Assembly: GCA_016282745.1 (NCBI GenBank)
Contig: JAEELL010000104.1
Coordinates: 54,417 to 118,416, forward strand
Length of the DNA: 64,000 nucleotides
Origin: Lachnospiraceae bacterium
GTDB lineage: Bacteria > Bacillota > Clostridia > Lachnospirales > Lachnospiraceae
Reading direction: 5' to 3'
Part shown: positions 16,974-26,949 of the stretch, piece after piece
How positions within the stretch are numbered: the stretch's first letter is position 1
How the letters are laid out: each line of letters begins with the position of its first letter
The notes under the pieces: generated by a model
Database searches by the model: none
Told to the model about the DNA's origin: nothing
What the model saw: only the letters and a program-made list of their open reading frames with translations
Program-made: the position numbers and the translations under genes

Positions 16974-17567
16974 TTAAAAAGGACTTTTTATAACTGGTTG
17001 AATCTGCTTGCCTTCTAATGCACTTGCGATTGTATAATTTAAGAATTCAATGTGAGCTACAAGTGAATTAGGTTTTTCGTTATAATTATCCTGACCGAAA
17101 GGTACAAAATAAATATTTTTTGAATTAAGCAAAATGCCTATATTTTTCAAATTTATTCCCAGTGCATCGTTTGACGCTAAAGAAATGACAACAGGTCTGT
17201 TGTTGCGCAGATGTGCTTTGGCTGCCATTAATACCGGAGTGTCTGTGATTCCGTTTGCGAGTTTAGCAAGTGTATTTCCGGTACATGGCGTTATTACCAG
17301 GATATCAAATAACTTTTTAGGTCCGATAGGCTCGGCGTCTGAAATCGTCATTATAGGTTTTTTCCCGGTAATTTCTATTGCTTTATCAATAAAAAAATCA
17401 TGTGTTCCAAATCTTGTGTCAGTGATTGAAGTGTTGAATGAAAATACTGTATATAAATCTGCGTTTGTTTCAGCAAGCTTTTGTATTTCTTCAAAAGTTC
17501 TGTTTAATGTGCAATAAGATCCGGTAATTGCAATTCCGATTTTCTTATCTTTGAAACTCCATGTCAT
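16974..17567 (-). CDS. dpaB: Dipicolinate synthase subunit B
   Basis: This 197-residue flavoprotein-fold subunit (SpoVFB in Bacillus) works with subunit A to oxidise 4-hydroxy-tetrahydrodipicolinate to dipicolinic acid in the mother cell; dipicolinate then fills the spore core. Visible landmarks are KKIGIAITGSYCT, the VITPCTGNTLAKLANGI loop and PVLMAAKAHLRNNRPVV, all typical of the family. The start is the ATG seven bases after AAGGGAAG, four bases past the dpaA stop. Loss of heat resistance would be expected without it. Confidence 0.93.
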   Translation of the reverse strand: MTWSFKDKKIGIAITGSYCTLNRTFEEIQKLAETNADLYTVFSFNTSITDTRFGTHDFFIDKAIEITGKKPIMTISDAEPIGPKKLFDILVITPCTGNTLAKLANGITDTPVLMAAKAHLRNNRPVVISLASNDALGINLKNIGILLNSKNIYFVPFGQDNYNEKPNSLVAHIEFLNYTIASALEGKQIQPVIKSPF

Positions 17568-17571
17568 TATA

Positions 17572-18375
17572 TTACTTCCCTTCAAGTTGTTTAATTATAT
17601 AATCGGATAATATATCCCCGGCAGTTTTGGGAGAACAATTTCCCGGAATGCCGGGGCATGTAAAGTAATTGATGTGATATGTTTTTAGTTCATCGGTATT
17701 AAAGCTATTGGGATTAGAAGTAATGTCAAAGATGAATGACTCTTTTTTTGTGTAAATATACCGGTTTTTATTCATAATGAAATCCGGGGAAGTATTTATA
17801 ATCAGACTACATTTGTTTAGTGTATTTGGAATATCAGAATAAGAAATATAAAAGACATTCTTATATTTATTCAGACTGTATTTTGAAGAATCAATATCGT
17901 AAATATATATGGACTTGCAGATAGTATTGAATAAATCAACAATCTTTTGCCCACAGTTTCCATATCCTATAAGGAAAATATTTTCGTTTTTTAGAGAAAA
18001 AGGGACGCTTTGTATAACTTTTGACAGTAATCCCTCGGCAGTCAAATATGAGTTCTCAGACACGATATATGGATTTTCCATTAAATCTACATACTTTATC
18101 TGATTGTTATTTAATAATTCTTTTGAATCTTTTGTGAAATATCCTGAGTAAAGTGTTGATTTTTTACTCATGTTTCTTATAAAATCTAAAATAGACATTG
18201 GTTGTTTTAACATGCAGTTAACAGAAATGTTGTCTTTGGTGAAAGGAACTGGAAGAATATATATGTCCTTATCTGATAGTTCGTATATATATTCTGCATT
18301 ATAATTTTGAGATTTCAAATGATTATAAATATAATATTGTCTTAAATCTCCTGCAATAACGCCGATAGATTTCAT
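17572..18375 (-). CDS. dpaA: Dipicolinate synthase subunit A
   Basis: The 267-residue NAD(P)-dependent subunit (SpoVFA) begins MKSIGVIAGDLRQYY, the expected N-terminal signature. A Rossmann loop, IFLIGYGNCGQKIVDLF, lies in the middle, and the C terminus contains CPGIPGNCSPKTAGDI. GAAAGGAG lies before the chosen ATG. It forms the dpaAB operon with dpaB four bases later. A SigK-like promoter lies about 75 bases upstream, which fits late mother-cell expression as in Bacillus. The sequence is shorter and more divergent than the roughly 300-residue Bacillus protein but the call is firm. Confidence 0.92.
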   Translation of the reverse strand: MKSIGVIAGDLRQYYIYNHLKSQNYNAEYIYELSDKDIYILPVPFTKDNISVNCMLKQPMSILDFIRNMSKKSTLYSGYFTKDSKELLNNNQIKYVDLMENPYIVSENSYLTAEGLLSKVIQSVPFSLKNENIFLIGYGNCGQKIVDLFNTICKSIYIYDIDSSKYSLNKYKNVFYISYSDIPNTLNKCSLIINTSPDFIMNKNRYIYTKKESFIFDITSNPNSFNTDELKTYHINYFTCPGIPGNCSPKTAGDILSDYIIKQLEGK

Positions 18376-18447
18376 TAAGGCTCCTTTCAATCATAAAAAA
18401 TTCATGTTGGTTTGCAATAATGTGAGTGTTAATTAATTCTCTTACAC

Positions 18448-18476
18448 TAGTTTATGCTAAGATTACAAAAGTGTGC
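18448..18476 (-). promoter_or_regulatory. SigK-like promoter of dpaAB
   Basis: On the minus strand, CATAAACTA (18448-18456) fits the -10 consensus CATANNNTA. AC lies 16 bases upstream within GCACAC (18471-18476), fitting the -35. In Bacillus this operon is SigK-dependent. Confidence 0.5.
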
Positions 18477-18546
18477 AGATGAATAATTAGTTATTAAATT
18501 TACAGAATAATAAATATAGTAATATACGTAAAATGCGGAGGAATTT

Positions 18547-20052
18547 ATGAGTAGAAGAACAGAGGAAGTTACAAAATATGTACCAATGGGCAGAGCTAAA
18601 GGAGTGTTATACTCTTTGTTTGGAATTCAGATTATTACGGCAGTTGTTTTGCTTGTTATCCTTCTTACAAGTATTATACTTCCCGGAAAATATATGGTGG
18701 CAGCTGTTGTTGCGGAAATTATTCTTGTTTTATTTACATGTTTTATTAGAAAAAACAGAATACTCTGTGTGATTTCGGGAATACTTTCTGTTATTATAAT
18801 TGCCGTTAACTGTATGGGTATTTATTATATTTATAGAACAAATAATACATTGGAGAAAATTACAAATCAGAATGTGGAATTGACCAATACTGTTGATGTC
18901 TATGTACTTAAAGAAGATAAGGCTAATACTATCGAAGAGGCTGCTGATTACAGTTATGTTGTCGCAAAAGGACAGGATAGTGAGGACCATATTAAAGCCA
19001 TAAAGTATATAAATAAAAAGGTAGGTAAGACAATTGATATAATTGATTATCTTGAATTTACAGAGGCTATAGACTCCCTGTTTAATAATGAATGTAAAGC
19101 GATTATTATTGACAGAGCATATGTAGAGATTCTTGATGGAATCGAAGGATACAAAGAGTTTGATAAAAAAACAAAATGTATATATTCTTACGATGTTAAA
19201 TATGAGGAAACCACAGAAGTTGAAACAACTGCAAAAGTAGAAAATAAAAAGAAGAAGATAATTGATATAACGAAAGATAATTTTAATGTTTATATTAGTG
19301 GTATAGATGTGGAGGGCTCTGTTTCAACAAAAAGCAGAAGTGATGTAAATATTATTGCTTCAATCAATCCGAAAACTCATCAGATATTGTTGCTTTCAAC
19401 ACCGAGAGATTATTATGTACCATTGTCTATTTCGGGAGGGTCTTGTGATAAACTTACTCATGCAGGACTATATGGAGTTGATGTATCCCGTCAGACTCTA
19501 GAGATGCTATATGAGACAGAAATTCAGTATTCTATCAGAATGAATTTTACCGGATTCAGAAATATTATTAATGCGTTAGGAGGAGTTGACGTCTATTCCG
19601 AATATAATTTTTCGTCAAAAGGACATTATTATAAGAAAGGATACAACAGTTTAGACGGTGAAGCAGCCTTATGGTTTGCAAGAGAGCGACATGCTTTCAG
19701 CAATGGAGATAACCAGCGTGGCAAAAACCAGATGGAAGTAATAAAAGCAGTTTTTAAAAAGGTACAGTCACCTACTATACTAAACAATTACAACTCTTTG
19801 CTTGATAGTGTTGCAGATTGTATGGAGACAAGTTTTACCTCGGAAGAAATCTCTAAATTTGTCAATTTCCAGACTGAAAACAATATTGAGTGGGACGTGG
19901 TAAATTACAGTGTTACCGGGTTTGGCTCATCGCAAACTACATTTACGGTTCCCGGAAAAAGAGCATACGTAATGTCTCCTGATATCAATACAGTGTCTGA
20001 AGCAAAAAAAATGCTGAATGATATGTTATCTGACAAAAAAATAGAAAAATAA
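18547..20052 (+). CDS. LytR-CpsA-Psr (LCP) family cell-wall glycopolymer ligase
   Basis: This 501-residue protein has a cytoplasmic N terminus, three closely spaced membrane segments at about residues 18-100, an accessory extracellular region with a Thr/Glu/Lys stretch near 220-235, and an LCP domain from about 245. The motifs NVYISGID, RSDVNIIASINP, LLLSTPRDYYVPL, DGEAALWFARERHAF and DNQRGKNQMEVI contain the conserved Asp and Arg residues that bind the polyprenyl pyrophosphate. LCP enzymes attach teichoic acids or polysaccharides to peptidoglycan. GGAGG precedes the ATG. Together with the next gene it faces the cell surface, but a terminator separates them. Confidence 0.92.
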   Translation: MSRRTEEVTKYVPMGRAKGVLYSLFGIQIITAVVLLVILLTSIILPGKYMVAAVVAEIILVLFTCFIRKNRILCVISGILSVIIIAVNCMGIYYIYRTNNTLEKITNQNVELTNTVDVYVLKEDKANTIEEAADYSYVVAKGQDSEDHIKAIKYINKKVGKTIDIIDYLEFTEAIDSLFNNECKAIIIDRAYVEILDGIEGYKEFDKKTKCIYSYDVKYEETTEVETTAKVENKKKKIIDITKDNFNVYISGIDVEGSVSTKSRSDVNIIASINPKTHQILLLSTPRDYYVPLSISGGSCDKLTHAGLYGVDVSRQTLEMLYETEIQYSIRMNFTGFRNIINALGGVDVYSEYNFSSKGHYYKKGYNSLDGEAALWFARERHAFSNGDNQRGKNQMEVIKAVFKKVQSPTILNNYNSLLDSVADCMETSFTSEEISKFVNFQTENNIEWDVVNYSVTGFGSSQTTFTVPGKRAYVMSPDINTVSEAKKMLNDMLSDKKIEK

Positions 20053-20067
20053 AAGTGTTTTTATATC

Positions 20068-20107
20068 AAAAAATGGTCTCGTTTGCTAAAAATGGGACTA
20101 TTTTTTA
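20068..20107 (+). terminator. Intrinsic terminator after the LCP gene
   Basis: A 12-bp stem containing G-U pairs (about 20069-20080 with 20094-20105), a loop of about 13 nt and a T-rich 3' arm. The remainder of the gap to 20306 is A+T-rich, probably with the promoter of the next gene, which I cannot place with confidence. Confidence 0.7.
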
Positions 20108-20306
20108 TAAAAATTTACAATCGCAAGTGAAATTTAAACGTTTTTATGACATTTTGAACAAAATTTGGTGTAGCGATAAAAACATTTCTATGTTACACTA
20201 AAATAACTTGTGTAATAATTAATATGAAAAAAATGCAAATAAATAGTGATACCCCACAATTTGCAGTTTTTTTCAAAAGATTTTAAATGAAAGGAAAAAG
20301 GGGAAA

Positions 20307-23300
20307 ATGACCAAAAAGAACTTTTTAAAGAAAGCTACATCGGTAGTACTTTCTACAGCTATGGTAGCAACATTGGTAACACCAAACCTTAGCGAAAAGA
20401 CTCTTAACCAGGATGTCGAAGCAGCTACAGTTACAAGTTTGGGAAGCATCGGAAACGGAGCATGCGGAATCGCAGAGGCTGCTAATTTGCCTACACTTAG
20501 CACAAAAGGTAATTATCGTTATACAACTGATAATTATGATTCAAACAATGCGGCTCTTGATACAACAGACTGGGCTACAAACTGGTTATGGGATCAGGAA
20601 GGTGCATCAAGCAGAACAAATAACGAATTATCAGGAACTGCTTATGCTTTGCCACTTGCATATATTATGAAGAGAGATGGCCTCAGAATTGCAAAACCTT
20701 CTATGACTAATTCTAAGGATAGTGTATGTGCTTACACTAACTATTTAGACGGTGATGCTTTCTGTGATTGGAAGATTAATCCTGCATGGACACTTGCAAA
20801 TAACAATATTGATAAATCTACTGCATGGTCTTATGATGCAGTTACAACTAATCCAAATAATTCTTCTCAGTCAATGAAAATTACAATGACTCAGGGAAGT
20901 CCGTTTACATATTTTACATTTAACAATACAAATGAATTCACACTCACTAAACTTAGAACTACTTTTAGCAGTGAAGTAATTTTTGACGAAGTATATAACG
21001 GATGTAGAATGCTTGTATTCAGAACTTTAGATACAACAAACCAGGTTCATTATCCAACTATTCAGAATCAGTACTATGCTTTGTATCTTCCACAGAATAC
21101 AACAGTAGAATATAAGGGAACAACTGATACAACAGGTCTTGACCAGATTGGATCCAGAAGATTTGTATTGCCATCAGGAAAGACATACGCTTCTTTTGCC
21201 TGGATTACAGAGAGTGAAAGTTCAAGCAACAATTCTAATGCAATTAATATTGCAAAGCAGTACAGACCATACGCTTTCAACTTTATTACAGATACTCAGG
21301 TTTCATATAATGTAAGCAATGGAAATGTTGTTGATACTACATATTCATATTCTTTTGATAAGAAAGCGGAGAGTACTGCAGACGGTACTGTAATGGGTAT
21401 CTTATCTCATCAGTACAGAAATATGTCAGGATACAACTTCCTTTCAAATCAGGCATTTACAGTAAGAGGTTACATGAAGTTCTTAACAGGTTCTTCATAT
21501 ACAACATCAATGAAGTACAAAGGAATCCTTCCTACAATGCCTGCAATTGCAGATGATGATACAACAGGTAAAGAGGCATTGCAGCAATATGTTGATAATT
21601 ATGTTAATATCTTTGACAGACCTGATACATATTGGTTAGGAAAACAGCTTAACAGAAGTGCTCAGGCAATCAACGCTGCAAAGGCAATTGGTGATGAAGC
21701 AAAAGCTGAAAAGCTTATTGAGGGTCTTGAAAAAGTATTAGAAGATTGGTTTACATACTCAGGAGATGAAGACAAATCATTCTTTACATATTATGGTAAC
21801 GGTGTTGGAACTTTACTTGGTTCTGTAATGTCATTTAATGGTGTTGACCAGTTGAATGACCATCATTTTCACTATGGTTACTATATCGAGGCAGCTGCTA
21901 TTGTCGGAATGTATGACCCTGAATGGTTAGCAGCATACTCTGATGTAATTAAACAGCTTATTTACGATATTGCTTCTCCATACAGAACAAGTTCAGACTG
22001 TGTTTCAGCATGTGGAAATGCATATCCATATTTGAGATGTTTTTCACCTTATGAAGGACATTCATGGGCATCAGGATTCCAGGATGAAAAAGACGGTAAT
22101 AACCAGGAATCAACATCTGAAGCTATTAATGCATGGGCAGGAATCATTTTATTTGGTGAATTGACAAATGATACAAATCTCAAAAAATTAGGAAAATATC
22201 TCTATACAACAGAAATTGCCGCTGCAGGTGATTACTGGTTTGATTTTGAAAAAGATACATATAAGATTAATGGTTCAAAATATGATGCTCCAATGGCAGG
22301 TATGGTTTGGGGCGGAAAAATTGATTACAAAACATACTTTGGAGTTGAATATGTACAGGGAATTCAGATTTTCCCAATGCAGCCATGGTCTTTCTACTTA
22401 TTAGGAGGTGGAAAAGATTATATCAGAGAGTACTATGATTACAGTAACAATGGTGAACTCTCAAATGGCGGTAGTGTAAATTTATGGAATGATGTTTGGG
22501 CAGAATACTATGCATTATATGATCCTAATGCTGCTATGAACAGTGTATGGACTCATTCATATGAAGAGCAGGGTGAATCAGCTGCACATACATATCATTT
22601 CATCAGAACAATGCAGAATTACGGAACACCTGATTTGTCATTTACAAGCAACACACCAATGTCTGCTGTATTTAACAAAAACGGTGTATATACATATGTA
22701 GTTTATAATGCAGGTACAACAGTAAACACAGTTGTATTTAACTCAACAAACGGAACTGTTGCAACTGTTAAGGCTGCACCAAAGACTATGACTATAGTTA
22801 ATTCAAATGATTTAGCTACTAAAGTACCATACAAGGTTGAATATTATGGTAAGAATAAATCAGGCACAGGCTATTCTGTAATTTCTACAGAAATAAAATA
22901 TGCAGTAGCCGGAACAACTGCTACAGCAGTAGCAAAAGATATTACAGGATATGAATATGATGCAAATAACTCTTCTAATATTAAGAGTTCAAGTGTGCTT
23001 TCAAACGGTACTACAGCATTAAAACTTTACTATAACAGAGAAACATATTCTATCTCATATGAACTTAACGGCGGATCTAAGTCTAATACATCACTTTATC
23101 CTGCAACATATGAATATGGTGATACATTTACTTTTGATACACCTGTTAAAGAAGGTTATGATTTCTATGGATGGTACAAAGATGCAGATTTCTCTGCTAA
23201 GTTAAATACATTAAAGACTACAACTCATGGCGATATTACTCTCCGTGCAAAATGGATTCCTTCAGGAACTATTATGGTTTCAGAAGATATCTTCCTTTCG

Positions 23301-25565
23301 TTCGACAAAGATGGAAAGGGACATTTCTATTACTATGGCGATACTGATATGGAGGGATGTAGTGTTCTCTATAGAATATACGATACTGAAAGTGAAGCAT
23401 TACAGGCAAAGAGAGAGAGTGCCGAAGTAGGATATACAGCTTTCGGTCTTCATAAGACTCCATACGGATATTCTAATGAAATTGATTTGTCAGGAAGCGA
23501 AGGAAAGTATATTACATTCTACTTTATCAGATACAAGGATGGTAATGGTTCACCAAAATCATTATACGGATGCGGAAAGATTATAAAAGGATCTATCGAA
23601 ATTCCTGTTGATTACGAAACAGTAACTACAGTTCTTGACGGACCAAGAGAAGTATTTGGTGAAAATATCAGAAGTGAAGCTGATAATACAATTACAGTAG
23701 TTTGGGGAAATGCTGAAGGACATAAATATAATGTTTATGTTGACGGTGTTAAATACCTTAATGAAGTTTACTGTGGTGAATATGTACTCAGACAGATTCC
23801 TGGTGGAAAACGAATAGTTAAGATTACAGCGGTATATGAAGGAAAAGAGTCTAACGGCGTAACAAAAGAGGTTCAGGTAGGTGGAAGTTCAGAAATTCAG
23901 ACTTCAGAGCCTGGTAGTGAAGGACCTTCAGAGAGCGTTTCATATGATGGAAACGGACCTCTTGAAGTTATCGGAGCAAACGCTTATTACTCTTCAGCTG
24001 CCGGTAAGATTACAGTAGTTTGGGGAACTGATGATTTGAGAAACGCATCAGGACAGAAGTACAATATTTATCTTGATAATACAAAAGTAAAATCAGAAGT
24101 AGTATGTGGTTCATACGATATTGATGCAACTCCTGGAACACATACAGTTAAGATTACAGCAACTCTTGATGGTGAAGAGACTGTCGGTGTAACAAAAGAA
24201 GTTACAGTACCGGAACCAATGACAGATGATAATGGTCAGACAATAGTTACAGAAAAAGATCCTATTGAAGTTATAGGTTTATCTGTTTCATCAAAAGTTG
24301 CAGGAAAGATTAATGTTGTTTGGGGACAGACAACTGAGCAGATTGCTCTTGGACAGACATATAACATATATGTTGACAATGTAAAAGTAAAATCAGAGGT
24401 TCCTTGCGGATCATATGATATAAACGTTGAAGGTGGCAGACATACAGTAAAAGTTACTGCTACTATTAGTGGAAAAGAATCAAACGGTGCTACAGGAACA
24501 GTTGACGTTGAACAGGCTGAGGCTACTACAGTACCTGCAGTTGTAAGCGGTACAGAGTTACTCAAGAACACAGCATTTAGTGGGGCTTCAAACTGGAATG
24601 AATATTCAGAAGATGGAGCTACATTTACAAATAACGGTAACGGATCACTTTCAGTTAGCGTTCCAAAATATACTACAGGAAATAACTATGCTACACAGCT
24701 TAGACAGGATGCATTCCAGTTAGTTGCAGGTAAATGGTACAAAGCTACATTTACAGTAACATCAGATGTAAATAAGACATTCCAGATGCTTGTACAGAAC
24801 AATGTTAACTGGGCTGTATACAGTCAGGAATTTGTATCTGTAGCTGCTAATAAGACAGAAACATGTACAATGTGGTTCCAGGCTACAGAGACAACAACAG
24901 AAGTATTGTTTGGTATCATGTTAGGATATGTAAATAATACAGCTTCAGATGCAGCAAATGTTACAATCAAGAACGTAAGTCTTAAGGTTTACGATAATAA
25001 AGTAAATGATGAAACAGAGTCAGAAACAGAATATACTCCTGTAAATGATGCATATGGTAATGTTCTTTCTTCTGATCTTGAGATTAGCGGATTCCAGATT
25101 AATACTTCGTTTGGCGGACACAGAGTTATTTATTCGATGAATGACACAGTTGAAAACAAAACAGTAACTGAATTTGGATTGATTTACGGATTACAGTATG
25201 GCTCATATAAAGAAAGCGATATGAAGATTGGAAGCAATAACTACTACGTTAAGAGCTTCAAGGGAACTGAGGCAAACGGAAGATTGTCTTCTTGTGTAAA
25301 TGACAATATGAGTAAGTCGTATGCTATGACAATGAGTTTCTTTGAATCAAGCGCAAGAGAGTTTAATGATACTTATGTTGTTAGAGCTTATGCAAAACTC
25401 TCAGACGGAACATATGCATATTCAACAATTCAGACTTATACAATTAAGGATGTAGCAGAAAATATCTACACAAACAAGACAAGTGCGTCAGCTACACAAC
25501 ATAACTATTTATACAACAATATCTTAAAAGTTTGTGATCCAAACTATGCAAAGATTAATTATTAA
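20307..25565 (+). CDS. Secreted modular GH81 endo-beta-1,3-glucanase
   Basis: This 1752-residue exoenzyme has a signal peptide at about 1-40. The GH81 domain covers about 50-800, with NDHHFHYGY carrying the predicted acid Asp518 and ESTSE carrying Glu601 and Glu605, the spacing expected for this family. Next come an InlB-type beta-repeat (about 913-984), an unassigned segment, and three Fn3-like repeats (about 1112-1192, 1217-1302, 1319-1402) that share VVWG, YN(V/I)Y(V/L)D and VKITA motifs. A CBM4/9-like carbohydrate-binding domain (about 1416-1566) and a C-terminal domain (about 1570-1752, SGFQINTSFGGHRV) complete it. Likely substrates are callose, yeast or cereal beta-1,3-glucan. No sorting signal or SLH anchor is seen. 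Confidence 0.9.
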   Translation: MTKKNFLKKATSVVLSTAMVATLVTPNLSEKTLNQDVEAATVTSLGSIGNGACGIAEAANLPTLSTKGNYRYTTDNYDSNNAALDTTDWATNWLWDQEGASSRTNNELSGTAYALPLAYIMKRDGLRIAKPSMTNSKDSVCAYTNYLDGDAFCDWKINPAWTLANNNIDKSTAWSYDAVTTNPNNSSQSMKITMTQGSPFTYFTFNNTNEFTLTKLRTTFSSEVIFDEVYNGCRMLVFRTLDTTNQVHYPTIQNQYYALYLPQNTTVEYKGTTDTTGLDQIGSRRFVLPSGKTYASFAWITESESSSNNSNAINIAKQYRPYAFNFITDTQVSYNVSNGNVVDTTYSYSFDKKAESTADGTVMGILSHQYRNMSGYNFLSNQAFTVRGYMKFLTGSSYTTSMKYKGILPTMPAIADDDTTGKEALQQYVDNYVNIFDRPDTYWLGKQLNRSAQAINAAKAIGDEAKAEKLIEGLEKVLEDWFTYSGDEDKSFFTYYGNGVGTLLGSVMSFNGVDQLNDHHFHYGYYIEAAAIVGMYDPEWLAAYSDVIKQLIYDIASPYRTSSDCVSACGNAYPYLRCFSPYEGHSWASGFQDEKDGNNQESTSEAINAWAGIILFGELTNDTNLKKLGKYLYTTEIAAAGDYWFDFEKDTYKINGSKYDAPMAGMVWGGKIDYKTYFGVEYVQGIQIFPMQPWSFYLLGGGKDYIREYYDYSNNGELSNGGSVNLWNDVWAEYYALYDPNAAMNSVWTHSYEEQGESAAHTYHFIRTMQNYGTPDLSFTSNTPMSAVFNKNGVYTYVVYNAGTTVNTVVFNSTNGTVATVKAAPKTMTIVNSNDLATKVPYKVEYYGKNKSGTGYSVISTEIKYAVAGTTATAVAKDITGYEYDANNSSNIKSSSVLSNGTTALKLYYNRETYSISYELNGGSKSNTSLYPATYEYGDTFTFDTPVKEGYDFYGWYKDADFSAKLNTLKTTTHGDITLRAKWIPSGTIMVSEDIFLSFDKDGKGHFYYYGDTDMEGCSVLYRIYDTESEALQAKRESAEVGYTAFGLHKTPYGYSNEIDLSGSEGKYITFYFIRYKDGNGSPKSLYGCGKIIKGSIEIPVDYETVTTVLDGPREVFGENIRSEADNTITVVWGNAEGHKYNVYVDGVKYLNEVYCGEYVLRQIPGGKRIVKITAVYEGKESNGVTKEVQVGGSSEIQTSEPGSEGPSESVSYDGNGPLEVIGANAYYSSAAGKITVVWGTDDLRNASGQKYNIYLDNTKVKSEVVCGSYDIDATPGTHTVKITATLDGEETVGVTKEVTVPEPMTDDNGQTIVTEKDPIEVIGLSVSSKVAGKINVVWGQTTEQIALGQTYNIYVDNVKVKSEVPCGSYDINVEGGRHTVKVTATISGKESNGATGTVDVEQAEATTVPAVVSGTELLKNTAFSGASNWNEYSEDGATFTNNGNGSLSVSVPKYTTGNNYATQLRQDAFQLVAGKWYKATFTVTSDVNKTFQMLVQNNVNWAVYSQEFVSVAANKTETCTMWFQATETTTEVLFGIMLGYVNNTASDAANVTIKNVSLKVYDNKVNDETESETEYTPVNDAYGNVLSSDLEISGFQINTSFGGHRVIYSMNDTVENKTVTEFGLIYGLQYGSYKESDMKIGSNNYYVKSFKGTEANGRLSSCVNDNMSKSYAMTMSFFESSAREFNDTYVVRAYAKLSDGTYAYSTIQTYTIKDVAENIYTNKTSASATQHNYLYNNILKVCDPNYAKINY

Positions 25566-25583
25566 TTATTAATTATTAATTAT
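25555..25583 (+). repeat. Four copies of a 7-bp tandem repeat over the GH81 stop codon
   Basis: TAATTAT is repeated four times from 25556 and contains the TAA stop at 25563. Copy-number change would leave stop codons in the repeat, so the protein end is buffered. Confidence 0.8.
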
Positions 25584-25673
25584 CAGATAATAGTGTTAGT
25601 AGTTATCAGAGAAAACTAAATACCAAACATTATTACAAATATTGATAATTAATACAATAAATGATATATATAG

Positions 25674-25704
25674 AACTGCCGATTCATTTTGGATCGGCAG
25701 TTTT
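25674..25704 (+). terminator. Intrinsic terminator after the GH81 gene
   Basis: AACTGCCGAT pairs with ATCGGCAGTT across a 9-nt loop, followed by TT. Confidence 0.9.
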
Positions 25705-25789
25705 GTAATTATAGTGATTGGATTTTTAAATGTAATTGCTTCTTAAAATTTGAAAGCGGTATAGAATTTATTTAAGGTGGGAATAATAA

Positions 25790-26089
25790 ATGGAATATAA
25801 CGAAAAAATAGAAGAATACAAAGAAATATATGGTTTTGAAGAGGTATTTTTGTCAGGATATATGGGTGGTTATCCTATATTAACTTTTGTAACAAATATG
25901 AAACAATTGCCGGATAAGAAAACAATAAACAAATATTTAAGAAATTCTGAAATGAGTGCCGGAAGAAAAGTGGGAGTCGGATTAAACTTTAGAAAAACAG
26001 CTGTATTTACGGAACTTGATAACGGTTTTTCAATCTGCGGACATATTGAAATTATAGACAGAATGTTAAAATATCTTTATGAAAAATAG
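25790..26089 (+). CDS. Conserved hypothetical protein, 99 residues
   Basis: This small soluble protein has mixed composition (SGYMGGYPILTFVTN, SAGRKVGVGLNFRKTAVF), without membrane segments or Cys motifs beyond one Cys. AAGGTGG lies before the ATG. It has its own terminator upstream and a promoter for the next gene downstream, so it appears to be a single-gene unit. I do not recognise a family. Confidence 0.55.
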   Translation: MEYNEKIEEYKEIYGFEEVFLSGYMGGYPILTFVTNMKQLPDKKTINKYLRNSEMSAGRKVGVGLNFRKTAVFTELDNGFSICGHIEIIDRMLKYLYEK

Positions 26090-26151
26090 AAGAAAAATTG
26101 AAATAAATATTGCACTTAAAAATGTAAATGTAACATTTATGTAATATTTCG

Positions 26152-26180
26152 TTGACAAAGTGAAATAATTCTGTTATATT
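26152..26180 (+). promoter_or_regulatory. Near-consensus sigma-A promoter of the 3D-domain gene
   Basis: TTGACA (26152-26157), a 17-bp spacer and TATATT (26175-26180). The start codon follows 37 bases later. Confidence 0.8.
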
Positions 26181-26216
26181 TATTCTTGCGTAGAATAAAT
26201 ATGAGAGGTGAATTAT

Positions 26217-26906
26217 ATGAAAAACAGTAAGCTAATCGCTGGCACAATAGCTACAGGGCTTACGTTATCTGTAGCGTTATCTGTTTTCGCAGGTGTTGTT
26301 AGCGTAGATGCTGGAAATGAAAAATCATTAAAGAACTATTCAAAAGAGAGCGCAAAAACAAATATTACATTTTCTAGTGTAGAAAGAAATATTTTATCAA
26401 CTTCTGAACCACAGTTGACAGAAATAGTTTTTAATCCTGAGCAACTGACTGATTATATTAATGAATATAACAACTCAGATGATGAAAATGAAACAGAAGA
26501 GATGAATAATGAAGAGGCTTCTAATTCATCTGACGCAGATAACAAAGTAAAAAAAGACAAAAAAAAGAAAACAAAAAAGAAAAAGAACAAAAATAAGAAG
26601 AAAAAGAATACTGCAAAGGAACTAATCGGAACGTATAAAGTAACTGCATATTGCAGTTGTAGCAGATGTTGTGGCAAATCAACAGGAATTACTGCATCAG
26701 GCACAAGAGCTAAGGCAGGAAGAACAGTTGCTGCCGACACATCCAGACTTCCTTTTGGTACCAAATTAGAGATAAACGGTCACACATATACTGTTGAAGA
26801 CAGAGGTGGTGCGATAAACGGTAATAAGATTGATGTATATTTTAATTCTCATCAGGAAGCTTTGGGATGGGGAGTAAAATATATAAAAGTCTACAAAGTA
26901 AAATAA
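26217..26906 (+). CDS. Secreted 3D-domain protein (putative peptidoglycan lytic enzyme)
   Basis: This 229-residue preprotein has a signal peptide (about 1-33), an acidic disordered region (about 85-105), a Lys-rich linker of about 30 residues and a C-terminal 3D domain (about 140-229). The 3D domain shows the catalytic aspartates in the order seen in YabE/MltA-like proteins: AADTSRLPFGT, VEDRGGAI and KIDVYF. A CSCSRCCG cluster at the start of the domain is typical. GAGAGG lies before the chosen ATG; an upstream GTG is less likely. The Lys-rich linker may bind teichoic acids (inference). The enzyme probably trims glycan strands. Confidence 0.87.
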   Translation: MKNSKLIAGTIATGLTLSVALSVFAGVVSVDAGNEKSLKNYSKESAKTNITFSSVERNILSTSEPQLTEIVFNPEQLTDYINEYNNSDDENETEEMNNEEASNSSDADNKVKKDKKKKTKKKKNKNKKKKNTAKELIGTYKVTAYCSCSRCCGKSTGITASGTRAKAGRTVAADTSRLPFGTKLEINGHTYTVEDRGGAINGNKIDVYFNSHQEALGWGVKYIKVYKVK

Positions 26907-26920
26907 TCAAAATGAAATTA

Positions 26921-26949
26921 AGAAATCGATTTATATCGGTTTCTTTTTT
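26921..26949 (+). terminator. Intrinsic terminator
   Basis: GAAATCGAT pairs with ATCGGTTTC over a TTAT loop, followed by seven T. Confidence 0.9.

Noticed and set aside
25555..25583. Tandem TAATTAT repeat as a phase-variation switch of the GH81 enzyme
   Set aside because: The repeat sits at the stop codon, so length changes alter only the last residues and cannot switch the gene on or off.
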